Assembly: GCA_048268845.1 (NCBI GenBank)
Contig: JBLWUQ010000005.1
Coordinates: 1 to 64,000, forward strand
Direction: 5' to 3'
DNA: 64,000 bases
Source: Muriiphilus sp048268845
GTDB taxonomy: Bacteria > Pseudomonadota > Alphaproteobacteria > Rhodobacterales > Rhodobacteraceae
Shown here: piece after piece, positions 31,727 to 40,019 of the stretch
Layout: each line of letters opens with the position of its first letter
How positions within the stretch are numbered: position 1 is the first letter of the stretch
Made by a program: the position numbers and the translations under genes
Notes under the pieces: model-generated
What the model saw: only the letters and a program-made list of their open reading frames with translations
What the model was told of the DNA's origin: nothing
Databases searched by the model: none

Positions 31727-32596
31727 ATGTTTGCCGCAATCCCCTTCCCCGATATTTCGCCCGAGGTGTTTTCCTTCGACCTCGGCAGCTTCCATTTTGC
31801 CGTGCGCTGGTATGCGCTGGCCTATATCGCCGGCATCGTCATCGCCTGGGCGATCATCGCCCGCGCGCTGCGCACGCCCCGGCTCTGGGACGGCGAGCCG
31901 CCGATGACCCGCGAGCAGTTGGAGGCGATGGTGACATGGATGGTGGTCGGCATCATCGTCGGCGGGCGGCTGGGCTATGTGCTGTTCTACCAGCCCGGCT
32001 ATTACCTGTCGCACCCGTTCGAGATCTTGCAGGTCTGGACCGGCGGCATGGCGTTTCACGGCGGCTTTCTCGGGGTCGTGGTGGCGACGTGGCTGTTCTG
32101 CCGCAAGCACGGGTTGCGCCTGATCCGCGTCTTTGACCTCCTCGCGCTGTCCACCGCCCCCGCCTTCGCGCTGGTCAGGATCACCAATTTCATCAACGCC
32201 GAGCTTTGGGGCCGTCCGACCACCGTGCCCTGGGGCGTGATCTTTCCCGGCGAGGCGGCGCAGACCTGCCCCGGCTTCGCCCTGCCCTGCGCCCGCCACC
32301 CCTCGCAGCTGTACGAGGCGCTCCTGGAAGGCGTGGTGCTGGCCGGCATCCTGCTCTACCTCGGCTGGCGGCGTGGCTGGCTGAAACGGCCGGGCTGGCT
32401 GACCGGCGTCTTTGCCATCGGCTACGGCACCGCGCGTTTCGCGGTTGAGTTCTTCCGCCAGGCCGACGCCCAGTTCATAACCGTCGACAACCCCTATGGC
32501 CACGTGTTGCTCGGCATGACGATGGGCCAGCTGCTGACCCTGCCGATGATCGTTGCGGGGGCCGCGGTGCTGGTCTGGGCCCGACGCGCCGAATGA
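31727..32596 (+). CDS. lgt: prolipoprotein diacylglyceryl transferase
   Basis: A 289-residue membrane protein with seven hydrophobic segments and the Lgt signatures: FAVRWYALAYIAG, GGRLGYVLFY, GGMAFHGGFLGV and VRITNFINAELWG. The family histidine in MAFHGG and the arginine-asparagine of the signature are conserved. It transfers diacylglycerol from phosphatidylglycerol to the lipobox cysteine of prolipoproteins. The start at 31727 is taken because homology begins at MFAAIPFPDI. It overlaps the MidA-like gene by ATGA. Confidence 0.96.
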   Translation: MFAAIPFPDISPEVFSFDLGSFHFAVRWYALAYIAGIVIAWAIIARALRTPRLWDGEPPMTREQLEAMVTWMVVGIIVGGRLGYVLFYQPGYYLSHPFEILQVWTGGMAFHGGFLGVVVATWLFCRKHGLRLIRVFDLLALSTAPAFALVRITNFINAELWGRPTTVPWGVIFPGEAAQTCPGFALPCARHPSQLYEALLEGVVLAGILLYLGWRRGWLKRPGWLTGVFAIGYGTARFAVEFFRQADAQFITVDNPYGHVLLGMTMGQLLTLPMIVAGAAVLVWARRAE

Positions 32597-33648
32597 CCCT
32601 GCGCCAGATTTTGACCGCGCGCATCGTGGCCAATGGGCCGATGCCGGTATCGGATTACATGGCCGAGTGCCTGCTGCATCCCGTCCACGGCTACTACACC
32701 AGTCGCGACCCGCTGGGCGTGGCGGGCGATTTCATCACCGCGCCCGAGATCAGCCAGATGTTCGGCGAGTTGATCGGGCTGGCGCTGGCGCAGACCTGGC
32801 AGGATCAGGGCGCACCCGTCGCCTTCACCCTCGCCGAGCTTGGCCCCGGACGCGGCACGCTGATGGCCGATATTCTGCGCGCCACCGCCGCTGTCCCCGG
32901 CTTTCACGCCGCCGCGAAGGTGGTGTTGATCGAAGCCTCGCCCACCCTGCGCGAGATCCAGCGCGCCCGCCTTGCCGGGTCGCCCGTCAGCTTTGCCGAT
33001 AGCGTGGACGCCCTGCCCGACGCGCCGCTGTTTCTGGTCGCCAACGAGTTCTTCGACGCGCTGCCGATCCGCCAGTTCATCCGCGACGGCGATCACTGGC
33101 GCGAGCGGCAGGTGGGGTTGCGCGAGGGCGCGCTTGCCTTCGGGCTTGGCGGGCCGACCACGCCCGCCGCGCTGGCGGATCGCACCGACACCGCCGACGG
33201 CGATCTGGTCGAGGTCTGCCCGCAGGCGCCCGTCATCATGGCGGCCATCGCCAGCCGCATCGCAGCCCACGGCGGCGCCGCGCTGATCGTCGATTATGGC
33301 GACTGGCGCTCGCTCGGCGATACGCTGCAAGCGCTGCGCGGCCACAAGCCCGAAGACCCGCTGGCCAACCCCGGCGAGGCCGACCTGACCGCGCATGTCG
33401 ATTTCGAGGTGCTGGCGGCGACGCCCGGCCTGACCCATTCGCGCCTGACGCCGCAGGGGGTGTTTCTGGAACGCCTCGGCATCACCCGGCGTGCCGAGGT
33501 TCTGGCACGCGGGCTGAGTGGCGAGGCGCTCAATAACCACATCGCCGCCCATCGCCGCTTGACGCACCCCGAAGAAATGGGAACGCTGTTCAAGACCCTC
33601 GGGTTTGTGCCCGAGGGCGCTGCGATGTTGCCGGGGTTGGAGACATGA
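32593..33648 (+). CDS. MidA/NDUFAF7-family SAM-dependent methyltransferase
   Basis: A 351-residue protein of the DUF185 family. It has VSDYMAECLLHPVHGYY near the N-terminus, ISQMFGELIG, the SAM-binding ELGPGRGTLMADILR, ANEFFDALPIRQF and LIVDYGDW. The eukaryotic homologue NDUFAF7 methylates an arginine of complex I. It is in the lgt-midA-pgeF operon with ATGA overlaps on both sides. Bacterial substrates have not been settled. Confidence 0.9.
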   Translation: MTLRQILTARIVANGPMPVSDYMAECLLHPVHGYYTSRDPLGVAGDFITAPEISQMFGELIGLALAQTWQDQGAPVAFTLAELGPGRGTLMADILRATAAVPGFHAAAKVVLIEASPTLREIQRARLAGSPVSFADSVDALPDAPLFLVANEFFDALPIRQFIRDGDHWRERQVGLREGALAFGLGGPTTPAALADRTDTADGDLVEVCPQAPVIMAAIASRIAAHGGAALIVDYGDWRSLGDTLQALRGHKPEDPLANPGEADLTAHVDFEVLAATPGLTHSRLTPQGVFLERLGITRRAEVLARGLSGEALNNHIAAHRRLTHPEEMGTLFKTLGFVPEGAAMLPGLET

Positions 33649-34403
33649 CGCTCGAGATCATCACCGCCGACGCGATCGCGCCGATTCGCCACGGGTTCTT
33701 CACCCGGCGCGGCGGCGCGTCGTCGGGGGTCTATACCGGGCTCAATTGCGGCGGCGGTTCGGACGACCAGAAAGACGCGGTCGAGATCAACCGCGCCCGC
33801 GTGTCGGACGCGCTGGGCGTCGCAAGCAGCGCCCTTGTCACCGTACACCAGATCCATTCGCCGGATGTCATCGCCATCGAGGGTCCGCTTGGCGATGCCC
33901 GCCCGCGCGCCGATGCGCTGGTGACGGCAACGCCGGGCGTGGCGCTCGCCATCCTCACCGCCGATTGCGGCCCGGTCCTGTTCGCCGACCCCGAGGCCGG
34001 GGTGATCGGCGCCGCCCATGCCGGCTGGCAGGGCGCGCTTGACGGGGTGCTGGAGGCCACGCTCGACGCGATGGAGGCGCTGGGGGCGGATCGCGAGGAT
34101 ATCTCGGCGGTGATCGGCCCGATGATTTCGCAGCGCGCCTATGAGGTCGGGCCGGAATTCGTCGAGCGGTTCATCGACGAAGACGCCCGGAATGCCCGGT
34201 TCTTTGCCGGCGGCAACGGCGACCGGGCGCATTTCGACCTGCCCGGCTATGCGCTGGCCCGGCTGCGCGCCGCCGGGGTCGGACATGCCGAGTGGACGCG
34301 CCATTGCACCTATTCCGACGCCGACAGGTTCTATTCCTACCGCCGCTCGGTCCACCTGAAAGAGGCCGATTATGGCCGGCTGATCTCGGCCATCCGCCTC
34401 TGA
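33645..34403 (+). CDS. pgeF: peptidoglycan editing factor / multicopper-oxidase-like YfiH family
   Basis: A 252-residue protein of the YfiH family: IRHGFFTRRGGASSGVYTG, VHQIHSPDV, LTADCGPVLFAD, AAHAGWQGAL and CTYSDADRFYSYRR. The copper/zinc site residues (Cys and His in TADCGPV and AHAGW) are present. E. coli PgeF removes wrongly built L-Ser peptidoglycan precursors; other members have purine nucleoside phosphorylase/adenosine deaminase activity. It overlaps midA by ATGA. Confidence 0.93.
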   Translation: MTLEIITADAIAPIRHGFFTRRGGASSGVYTGLNCGGGSDDQKDAVEINRARVSDALGVASSALVTVHQIHSPDVIAIEGPLGDARPRADALVTATPGVALAILTADCGPVLFADPEAGVIGAAHAGWQGALDGVLEATLDAMEALGADREDISAVIGPMISQRAYEVGPEFVERFIDEDARNARFFAGGNGDRAHFDLPGYALARLRAAGVGHAEWTRHCTYSDADRFYSYRRSVHLKEADYGRLISAIRL

Positions 34404-34520
34404 TCGCCCGCGCGCGCCGCGCTCTTTTCGCGCCCTCGCCAAACCTTTGCCCGATTTCGCGGTCATTGCTGTAGGCGAGCACCCGTCAAGGGCACCCAGA
34501 TCTGAAAGAGGTGAGTTACC

Positions 34521-34652
34521 ATGAGCAGACGCCGTTGGATGAAATCCGTGATCGCAGCCGCCGATTCCGGCGATATCGTGATGCCCTGGGCGCGTGGCGC
34601 CCGTCGCGCGCAGTGGAAATCCGCCACCCGCAAACGCGCCCGCGCCGCCTGA
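34521..34652 (+). CDS. 43-residue basic small protein, conserved-looking
   Basis: MSRRRWMKSVIAAADSGDIV, then MPWARGARRAQWKSA and an Arg/Lys/Ala tail. A strong RBS (AGAGGTGAG) lies 4-12 bases before the ATG, and a terminator follows at 34673. Nearly a third of residues are Arg or Lys. I recall similar small proteins in Rhodobacterales, but no function is known. Its codon use matches neighbours. It is too short to be called by many gene finders. Confidence 0.7.
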   Translation: MSRRRWMKSVIAAADSGDIVMPWARGARRAQWKSATRKRARAA

Positions 34653-34672
34653 TCAAGGCATCTCCGCAAAGC

Positions 34673-34699
34673 AAATCCGCCCTGACCGGGGCGGATTTT
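34673..34699. terminator. rho-independent terminator, likely bidirectional
   Basis: AAATCCGCCC, a short loop and GGGCGGATTTT: a ten-base-pair stem with A residues on the left and T residues on the right. It follows the small basic protein gene and also ends the Lrp-type gene reading the other way. Confidence 0.8.
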
Positions 34700-34736
34700 G
34701 CATTTCTGTCGCAGGCTTTGCGTAAATGCCGCTGCG

Positions 34737-35237
34737 TCAGGTCGCGGCGCGCACCCGTGCCTCGAGAACGTCAAAGGGCACGCCCGGTTCGTCCTTGGCA
34801 TCGCGGATCACCAGTGAGGTCTTGACGCTGGCGACGTTCCTGGCCGCCGTCAGCTCGCCGGTCAGGAAGCTCTGGAAGCTCGACAGGTCCGGCGCCACGC
34901 ATTTCAGGATGAAATCGACCTCGCCGTTCAGCATGTGACACTCGCGCACCAGGGGCCAGTTGCGGCAACGCTCCTCGAAGGCCGACAGGTCGGCCTCGGC
35001 CTGGCTTTGCAGGCCCACCATCGCGAAGACCTGCACCTCGAAGCCCAGCTTGCGCGGGTCGACATCGGCGTGATAGCCCCGGATGAACCCGGCCTCTTCC
35101 AGCGTGCGCACCCGGCGCAGGCAGGGCGGCGCCGAGATCCCGACACGCTTGGCCAGTTCGACGTTCGTCATTCGCCCGTCAGCCTGCAATTCGGCCAGGA
35201 TCATGCGGTCGATCGGGTCTAGCTTGGAACTCGACAT
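34737..35237 (-). CDS. Lrp/AsnC-family regulator
   Basis: A 166-residue protein: LDPIDRMILAELQADGRMTN, the HTH ELAKRVGISAPPCLRRV and the AsnC ligand domain (GFEVQVFAMVGLQSQ and ECHMLNGEVDFILKC). The divergent arrangement with trxB is common in Rhodobacterales, which supports both names. The start at 35237 (MSSSKLDP) matches family length. The effector is probably an amino acid; the target genes cannot be given. Confidence 0.93.
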   Translation of the reverse strand: MSSSKLDPIDRMILAELQADGRMTNVELAKRVGISAPPCLRRVRTLEEAGFIRGYHADVDPRKLGFEVQVFAMVGLQSQAEADLSAFEERCRNWPLVRECHMLNGEVDFILKCVAPDLSSFQSFLTGELTAARNVASVKTSLVIRDAKDEPGVPFDVLEARVRAAT

Positions 35238-35429
35238 CGGATATCCTCTTGAAAGTTGCGCGGACACTATCCCGCCACGCAGCGATGCGCAATTATCTTT
35301 CGTGTCTGCGCAACATCGTTTCTTGTGGTGTTCGGCCGTGCGCGCCACACGACAGCATGTCGCAAGGGGTTTCGGCGGCGGGGTCGCTCGCCTATATCGG
35401 GGTCAACCACAGATTTGAAGGATAATCCG

Positions 35430-36425
35430 ATGTCCGCAACACGTCACACCAAGGTTCTTATCATCGGCTCCGGCCCGGCGGGCTATACCGCCGCCGTCTA
35501 TGCCGCCCGCGCCATGCTCGAGCCGGTTCTGGTTCAGGGGATGGAGCCGGGTGGCCAGCTGACCACCACCACCGAAGTCGAGAACTATCCCGGCTTCACC
35601 GAGATCCAGGGCCCGGAACTCATGACCAACATGGAGGCCCATGCCAAGGCGATGGGGACCGAGGTGATCTCGGACATCATCACCGAGCTTGACCTGCAGA
35701 ACCGCCCCTTCACTGCCAAGGGCGACAGCGGCACGACCTATACCGCCGACGCCGTGATCCTTGCCACCGGCGCGCGCGCGCGCTGGCTGGGGCTGCCGTC
35801 CGAGGACAAGTTCAAGGGCTTCGGCGTCTCGGCCTGCGCCACCTGCGACGGGTTCTTCTATCGCGGCAAGCCGATCGTCGTGATCGGCGGCGGCAACACC
35901 GCCGTCGAGGAGGCGCTGTTCCTGACCAATTTCGGCTCGAAGGTCACCCTGATCCACCGCCGGGACGAGTTGCGCGCCGAGAAGATCCTGATCGACCGGC
36001 TGATGAAGAACCCCAAGGTCGAGATCCTTTGGGACCACGTTCTGGACGAGGTGGTCGGCACCGACACGCCGATGGGCGTGACCGGCGTGCGCGCGAAGCA
36101 CGTCAAGACCGGCGAGATCACCGAAGTGCCCGCCGACGGCGTGTTCATCGCCATCGGCCACGCCCCGGCCTCGGAACTGGTGAAGGATCAGCTTGAGCTG
36201 CACCACGGCGGCTACGTGACGGTCGAGCCGGGTTCGACCCGCACCTCGATCCCCGGCGTCTTTGCCGCGGGCGACCTGACCGACCACATCTATCGCCAGG
36301 CGGTCACTTCGGCGGGCATGGGCTGCATGGCCGCGCTCGATGCCGAGAAGTATATCGCCGAGCTTGACCTCGATGCCGGGACCGAAGCCGCCGACCTGCC
36401 GGGCGAGCCGGTGGCGGCGGGCTGA
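35430..36425 (+). CDS. trxB: thioredoxin-disulfide reductase
   Basis: A 331-residue flavoprotein: FAD-binding GSGPAGYTAAVYAARA, the substrate segment GGQLTTTTEVENYPGF, the redox-active CATC in SACATCDGFFY, the NADPH-binding GGGNTAVEEALFL and HRRDELRA, and the C-terminal FAD motif VFAAGDLTD. It reduces thioredoxin with NADPH. GAAGGA lies 8 bases before the ATG at 35430. It is slightly longer than E. coli TrxB by a C-terminal extension (LDAGTEAADLPGEP). Confidence 0.97.
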   Translation: MSATRHTKVLIIGSGPAGYTAAVYAARAMLEPVLVQGMEPGGQLTTTTEVENYPGFTEIQGPELMTNMEAHAKAMGTEVISDIITELDLQNRPFTAKGDSGTTYTADAVILATGARARWLGLPSEDKFKGFGVSACATCDGFFYRGKPIVVIGGGNTAVEEALFLTNFGSKVTLIHRRDELRAEKILIDRLMKNPKVEILWDHVLDEVVGTDTPMGVTGVRAKHVKTGEITEVPADGVFIAIGHAPASELVKDQLELHHGGYVTVEPGSTRTSIPGVFAAGDLTDHIYRQAVTSAGMGCMAALDAEKYIAELDLDAGTEAADLPGEPVAAG

Positions 36426-36457
36426 CACCGGCCGCACCCTGCCCGAAGACAGACGAC

Positions 36458-36489
36458 AAAATGCCCGGCGCCCAAGGCCCGGGCATTTT
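36458..36489. terminator. rho-independent terminator
   Basis: AAAATGCCCGG and CCGGGCATTTT, an 11-base-pair perfect inverted repeat around a ten-base loop, 33 bases after the trxB stop. The A/T tracts on both sides allow function in both directions. Confidence 0.85.
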
Positions 36490-36610
36490 CGTCGCGCTCC
36501 CCGGTTTTCCCTTGCCAGCGCTTGAATTCCGACACATTCGCGGCCTAGATGCGCGCAAAATCTAGGCCCCGATCAAGCCCGGTCGAGCAGACAAACCGAA
36601 AGCCAGTTCC

Positions 36611-38317
36611 ATGATGTTGCCCAACCTTACCCCGATCCCCGAGCTTTACGTCTCATACGACTCCGCCCAGAAACTGAAGGTCGAGGCCGGCAACCTGATC
36701 AGCTGGGATCTGACGCCGCGCCAGATCTGCGATCTCGAGCTTCTGATGAACGGCGGTTTCAACCCGCTGAAAGGCTTTCTGACCGAGGCGGATTATGACA
36801 GCGTGGTCAAGGACATGCGCCTTGCCGATGGCACGCTCTGGCCGATCCCGATCACGCTGGACGTGTCCGAGGCGTTTGCCGCCCAGTTGGAAGAAGGCCA
36901 GGACATCGCGCTGCGCGACCAGGAGGGCGTGATCCTCGCCACCATGACCGTCACCGACAACTGGACCCCCGACAAGGCCCGCGAGGCGGTGGGCGTGTTC
37001 GGTGCCGACGACGACGCGCATCCGGCGGTGAACTACCTGCACAACCAGGCGGGCAAGGTCTATCTCGGCGGGCCGGTCACAGGTCTCCAGCAGCCGGTGC
37101 ATTACGATTTCAAGGGCCGCCGCAACACGCCGAACGAATTGCGCGCGTTTTTCCGCAAGATGGGCTGGCGCCGGGTGGTGGCGTTCCAGACCCGCAATCC
37201 GCTGCACCGCGCGCATCAGGAACTGACTTTCCGCGCCGCCAAGGAGGCACAGGCGAACCTGTTGATCCATCCCGTCGTCGGCATGACCAAGCCGGGCGAC
37301 GTCGACCATTTCACCCGCGTGCGCTGCTATGAGGCGGTGCTGGACAAATACCCCTCGTCGACCACCTCGATGAGCCTTCTCAACCTCGCCATGCGCATGG
37401 CCGGCCCGCGCGAGGCCGTCTGGCACGCGCTGATCCGCGCCAACCACGGCTGCACCCATTTCATCGTCGGGCGCGACCATGCCGGGCCGGGCAAGAACAG
37501 CCAGGGCGTCGATTTCTACGGCCCCTACGAGGCACAGGATCTGGTGCGCAAATACCAGGACGAGATCGGCGTCGAGATGGTCGATTTCAAGCACATGGTC
37601 TATGTGCAGGAACGCGCGCAATACGAACCCGCCGACGAGATCGAGGACGGCGTGACAATCCTCAACATCTCCGGCACCGAGCTGCGCCGCCGTCTGGCCG
37701 AGGGGTTGGAGATCCCCGAGTGGTTCTCGTTCCCCGAGGTCGTGGCCGAGCTTCGCCGCACCCGTCCGCCCCGCTCGAAACAGGGCTTCACGGTGTTCTT
37801 CACCGGCTTCTCCGGCTCGGGCAAATCGACCATCGCCAACGCGCTGATGATCAAGCTGATGGAGATGGGCGGGCGTCCGGTGACGCTTCTGGACGGCGAC
37901 ATCGTGCGCAAGAACCTGTCGTCGGAACTGGGCTTTTCCAAGGAACACCGCGACCTGAACATTCGCCGGATCGGCTATGTCGCCTCCGAGATCACCAAGA
38001 ACGGCGGCATCGCGCTCTGCGCCCCGATCGCGCCCTATGCCGCCACACGGCGCGCGGTGCGCGAGGAGATCGAGCAGTTCGGCGCCTTCCTCGAGGTCCA
38101 CGTCGCCACCTCGCTCGAGGAATGCGAACGGCGCGACCGCAAGGGGCTCTACAAGCTGGCGCGTGAGGGCAAGATCAAGGAATTCACGGGGATTTCAGAC
38201 CCCTACGACGTGCCGGAGAACCCGGAACTCAGGGTCGAGACGGAAAACGTCGACGTCGACAACTGCGCCCACCAGGTCATTCTCAAGCTCGAAAGCATGG
38301 GGCTGATCGCCGGCTGA
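36611..38317 (+). CDS. bifunctional sulfate adenylyltransferase/adenylylsulfate kinase
   Basis: A 568-residue fusion. Residues 1-390 are ATP sulfurylase: NGGFNPLKGFL, FQTRNPLHRAHQEL with the HxxH site, and VGRDHAGPGKNSQG. Residues 390-568 are APS kinase: P-loop FFTGFSGSGKSTIANAL, LLDGDIVRKN, and the helix RDLNIRRIGYVA, with the later IKEFTGISDPYD. The product is PAPS from sulfate and two ATP. In Roseobacter-type bacteria such fused enzymes supply sulfate esters or reverse sulfur oxidation flow. ATG at 36611 or 36614 are both possible. It is transcribed alone and ends in a terminator at 38328. Confidence 0.95.
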   Translation: MMLPNLTPIPELYVSYDSAQKLKVEAGNLISWDLTPRQICDLELLMNGGFNPLKGFLTEADYDSVVKDMRLADGTLWPIPITLDVSEAFAAQLEEGQDIALRDQEGVILATMTVTDNWTPDKAREAVGVFGADDDAHPAVNYLHNQAGKVYLGGPVTGLQQPVHYDFKGRRNTPNELRAFFRKMGWRRVVAFQTRNPLHRAHQELTFRAAKEAQANLLIHPVVGMTKPGDVDHFTRVRCYEAVLDKYPSSTTSMSLLNLAMRMAGPREAVWHALIRANHGCTHFIVGRDHAGPGKNSQGVDFYGPYEAQDLVRKYQDEIGVEMVDFKHMVYVQERAQYEPADEIEDGVTILNISGTELRRRLAEGLEIPEWFSFPEVVAELRRTRPPRSKQGFTVFFTGFSGSGKSTIANALMIKLMEMGGRPVTLLDGDIVRKNLSSELGFSKEHRDLNIRRIGYVASEITKNGGIALCAPIAPYAATRRAVREEIEQFGAFLEVHVATSLEECERRDRKGLYKLAREGKIKEFTGISDPYDVPENPELRVETENVDVDNCAHQVILKLESMGLIAG

Positions 38318-38327
38318 TCAACGACAA

Positions 38328-38355
38328 ACGGCGGCCCGCTCGTCTGGGCCGCCGT
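38328..38355 (+). terminator. rho-independent terminator
   Basis: ACGGCGGCCC, an 8-base loop, then GGGCCGCCGT and a short T-rich run, 11 bases after the stop of the sulfurylase-kinase gene. Confidence 0.75.
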
Positions 38356-38380
38356 ATCTTTCGCGGACAAGTCTGTCCGC

Positions 38381-38608
38381 TCAGTGCACCGTCACCGGCG
38401 CGAAATCGTTCTGCCGCGCCAGCACGAAGGCCATGTGCCGGTCGCGCACCAGCGCCAGCCGTTCGCCCTCGGCCGTGTGGACCGCATAAAGCTTTTTCAA
38501 TCCACCCACCTGGGTGCGCACCTCTTCCGGCAGCTCGTCCACATCCACTTCACGGACATAGACGATCCGGTCTTCGCTTTCGGGCAGGGCTTCGTATTTC
38601 ACATCCAT
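38381..38608 (-). CDS. DUF1150 family protein
   Basis: A 75-residue acidic protein (MDVKYEALPESEDRIVYVRE, then LYAVHTAEGERLALVRDR and FVLARQNDFAPVTVH). It is typical of the DUF1150 family in Alphaproteobacteria, which is of unknown function. It is usually beside a small heat-shock gene, as here, where the Hsp20 gene lies 49 bases upstream on the same strand. A heat-stress accessory role is inferred from this pairing only. Confidence 0.85.
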   Translation of the reverse strand: MDVKYEALPESEDRIVYVREVDVDELPEEVRTQVGGLKKLYAVHTAEGERLALVRDRHMAFVLARQNDFAPVTVH

Positions 38609-38657
38609 TGCTCGCTCTCCTTGCTCACCTGAGGCCAGTGGACTTGTCGGGGCGCCC

Positions 38658-39077
38658 TCAGGGACACCCCTTGCGGATCTGGATGGTCTGGACGATCCTG
38701 TTCGCCTCCGCCCGCTCCAGATCAATGTGCAGAAGTCCGTTTTCGGTTGCGGCGCCAATCACTTCGACGCCATCGGCCAGAACGAAGCTCTTCATGAACT
38801 GCCGTCCGGCAATGCCCCGATGCAGGAATATACGGCCGTCGTCCCGGTCGGAACTGCGGCCACGCACCACGAGCCTGCGGTCTTCCACGGTGATCGACAG
38901 GTCATCATCCGAAAACCCGGCCACGGCCAGCGTGATCCGGTAGGCGCGGTCGCTCACCTGTTCGATGTTGAACGGCGGATAGCCTTCGGTGCCGCTTTTC
39001 GCGGCCTGTTCGACCATCCGTTCCAGTTGCTCGAAGCCGAGCAGGAATGGGTGCGACCCCAATGATACTTTCGTCAT
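38658..39077 (-). CDS. small heat-shock protein (Hsp20/alpha-crystallin family)
   Basis: A 139-residue chaperone: HPFLLGFEQLERMVEQAAKS at the N-terminus, YPPFNIEQVSDRAYRITLAV and the alpha-crystallin core (VEDRRLVVRGR, FLHRGIAGRQFMKSFVLADG, ENGLLHIDLER). It resembles IbpA-like sHsps that hold unfolded proteins. The ATG at 39077 has GAAGAAGG eight bases upstream; another Met two codons earlier is an alternative. It is followed by DUF1150. Confidence 0.93.
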   Translation of the reverse strand: MTKVSLGSHPFLLGFEQLERMVEQAAKSGTEGYPPFNIEQVSDRAYRITLAVAGFSDDDLSITVEDRRLVVRGRSSDRDDGRIFLHRGIAGRQFMKSFVLADGVEVIGAATENGLLHIDLERAEANRIVQTIQIRKGCP

Positions 39078-39245
39078 CCACATGCCCTTCTTCAAAAGCG
39101 ACCTGTCGTGCGGGCCCCGGTTTCGGCAACCCGCAAGGGAAATATGGGGGCCTGCGCCCATTGCCGCAAGGGGGGCGTGGGGCTTGGAGCAGCCGCAACA
39201 AAGGGATAGGTTGGCGCATCCACCGGGGAAACGAGGCCAGCGCGG

Positions 39246-39464
39246 ATGTCCAACGCCAATGAAATGAAGCCCGAGGACGTGTTGCGCGTCGAGCTTGAGG
39301 TTTTCCGCCGCGCGCACCGCGACCTCGACGAGGCGATCACCGCGCTGGTCGAGCGCGGGACTGCCGATCAGGTGACGATCAGGCGGTTGAAAAAGCAGAA
39401 ACTCTCGCTCAAGGACAAGATCGCCCGGATCGAGGACCAGCTCACCCCCGACATCATTGCGTGA
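39246..39464 (+). CDS. DUF465 (YdcH-type) small coiled-coil protein
   Basis: A 72-residue highly charged protein (EVFRRAHRDLDEAITALVER, QVTIRRLKKQKLSLKDKIAR). The LK(K/R)QKLxLKD pattern is the family hallmark. It is predicted as two helices and has no known function. It stands between the Hsp20 gene (divergent) and purE, 72 bases upstream of the latter. Confidence 0.88.
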   Translation: MSNANEMKPEDVLRVELEVFRRAHRDLDEAITALVERGTADQVTIRRLKKQKLSLKDKIARIEDQLTPDIIA

Positions 39465-39536
39465 CCTGCGCGCAAGACGTGATTGCAAGGCGACCCGATC
39501 CCGCCTAGACCGCCAATTCCTGACAGCGAGGCACAT

Positions 39537-40019
39537 ATGTCCAACGTGAAAGTGGGAATCATCATGGGCAGCCAGTCCGACTGGCCGACCATGCGCGAAG
39601 CCGCCAATGTGCTCGAAGACCTGGGCGTGGCCTTCGAGGCGAAAATCGTCTCGGCCCACCGCACCCCGGACCGGCTGTGGGATTATGGGCGCACCGCCGT
39701 CGATCGTGGCCTTCACGTCATCATCGCGGGCGCCGGGGGTGCTGCTCACCTGCCCGGCATGATGGCCTCGAAAACCCGCGTTCCGGTGATCGGCGTGCCG
39801 GTGCAGACCAAGGCCCTTGCGGGCGTCGACAGCCTCTATTCCATCGTCCAGATGCCCAAGGGCTACCCGGTCGCCACCATGGCGATCGGCGGCGCGGCCA
39901 ATGCCGGGCTGATGGCCGCCGCTATCCTGGCGCTCACTGATCCGGCGCTGGCCGAACGGCTCGATGGCTGGCGCGCGGCGCTGTCTGCCTCGATCCCGGA
40001 TACGCCCGGCGATGACTGA
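39537..40019 (+). CDS. purE: 5-(carboxyamino)imidazole ribonucleotide mutase
   Basis: A 160-residue protein with PurE motifs VGIIMGSQSDWPTM, VSAHRTPDRLWDYG, IAGAGGAAHLPGM, and QTKALAGVDSLYSIVQMPKG. It moves the carboxyl of N5-CAIR to carbon 4 in purine biosynthesis. The start at 39537 gives the standard N-terminus. It overlaps purK by 8 bases, forming the usual purEK operon. Confidence 0.97.
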   Translation: MSNVKVGIIMGSQSDWPTMREAANVLEDLGVAFEAKIVSAHRTPDRLWDYGRTAVDRGLHVIIAGAGGAAHLPGMMASKTRVPVIGVPVQTKALAGVDSLYSIVQMPKGYPVATMAIGGAANAGLMAAAILALTDPALAERLDGWRAALSASIPDTPGDD

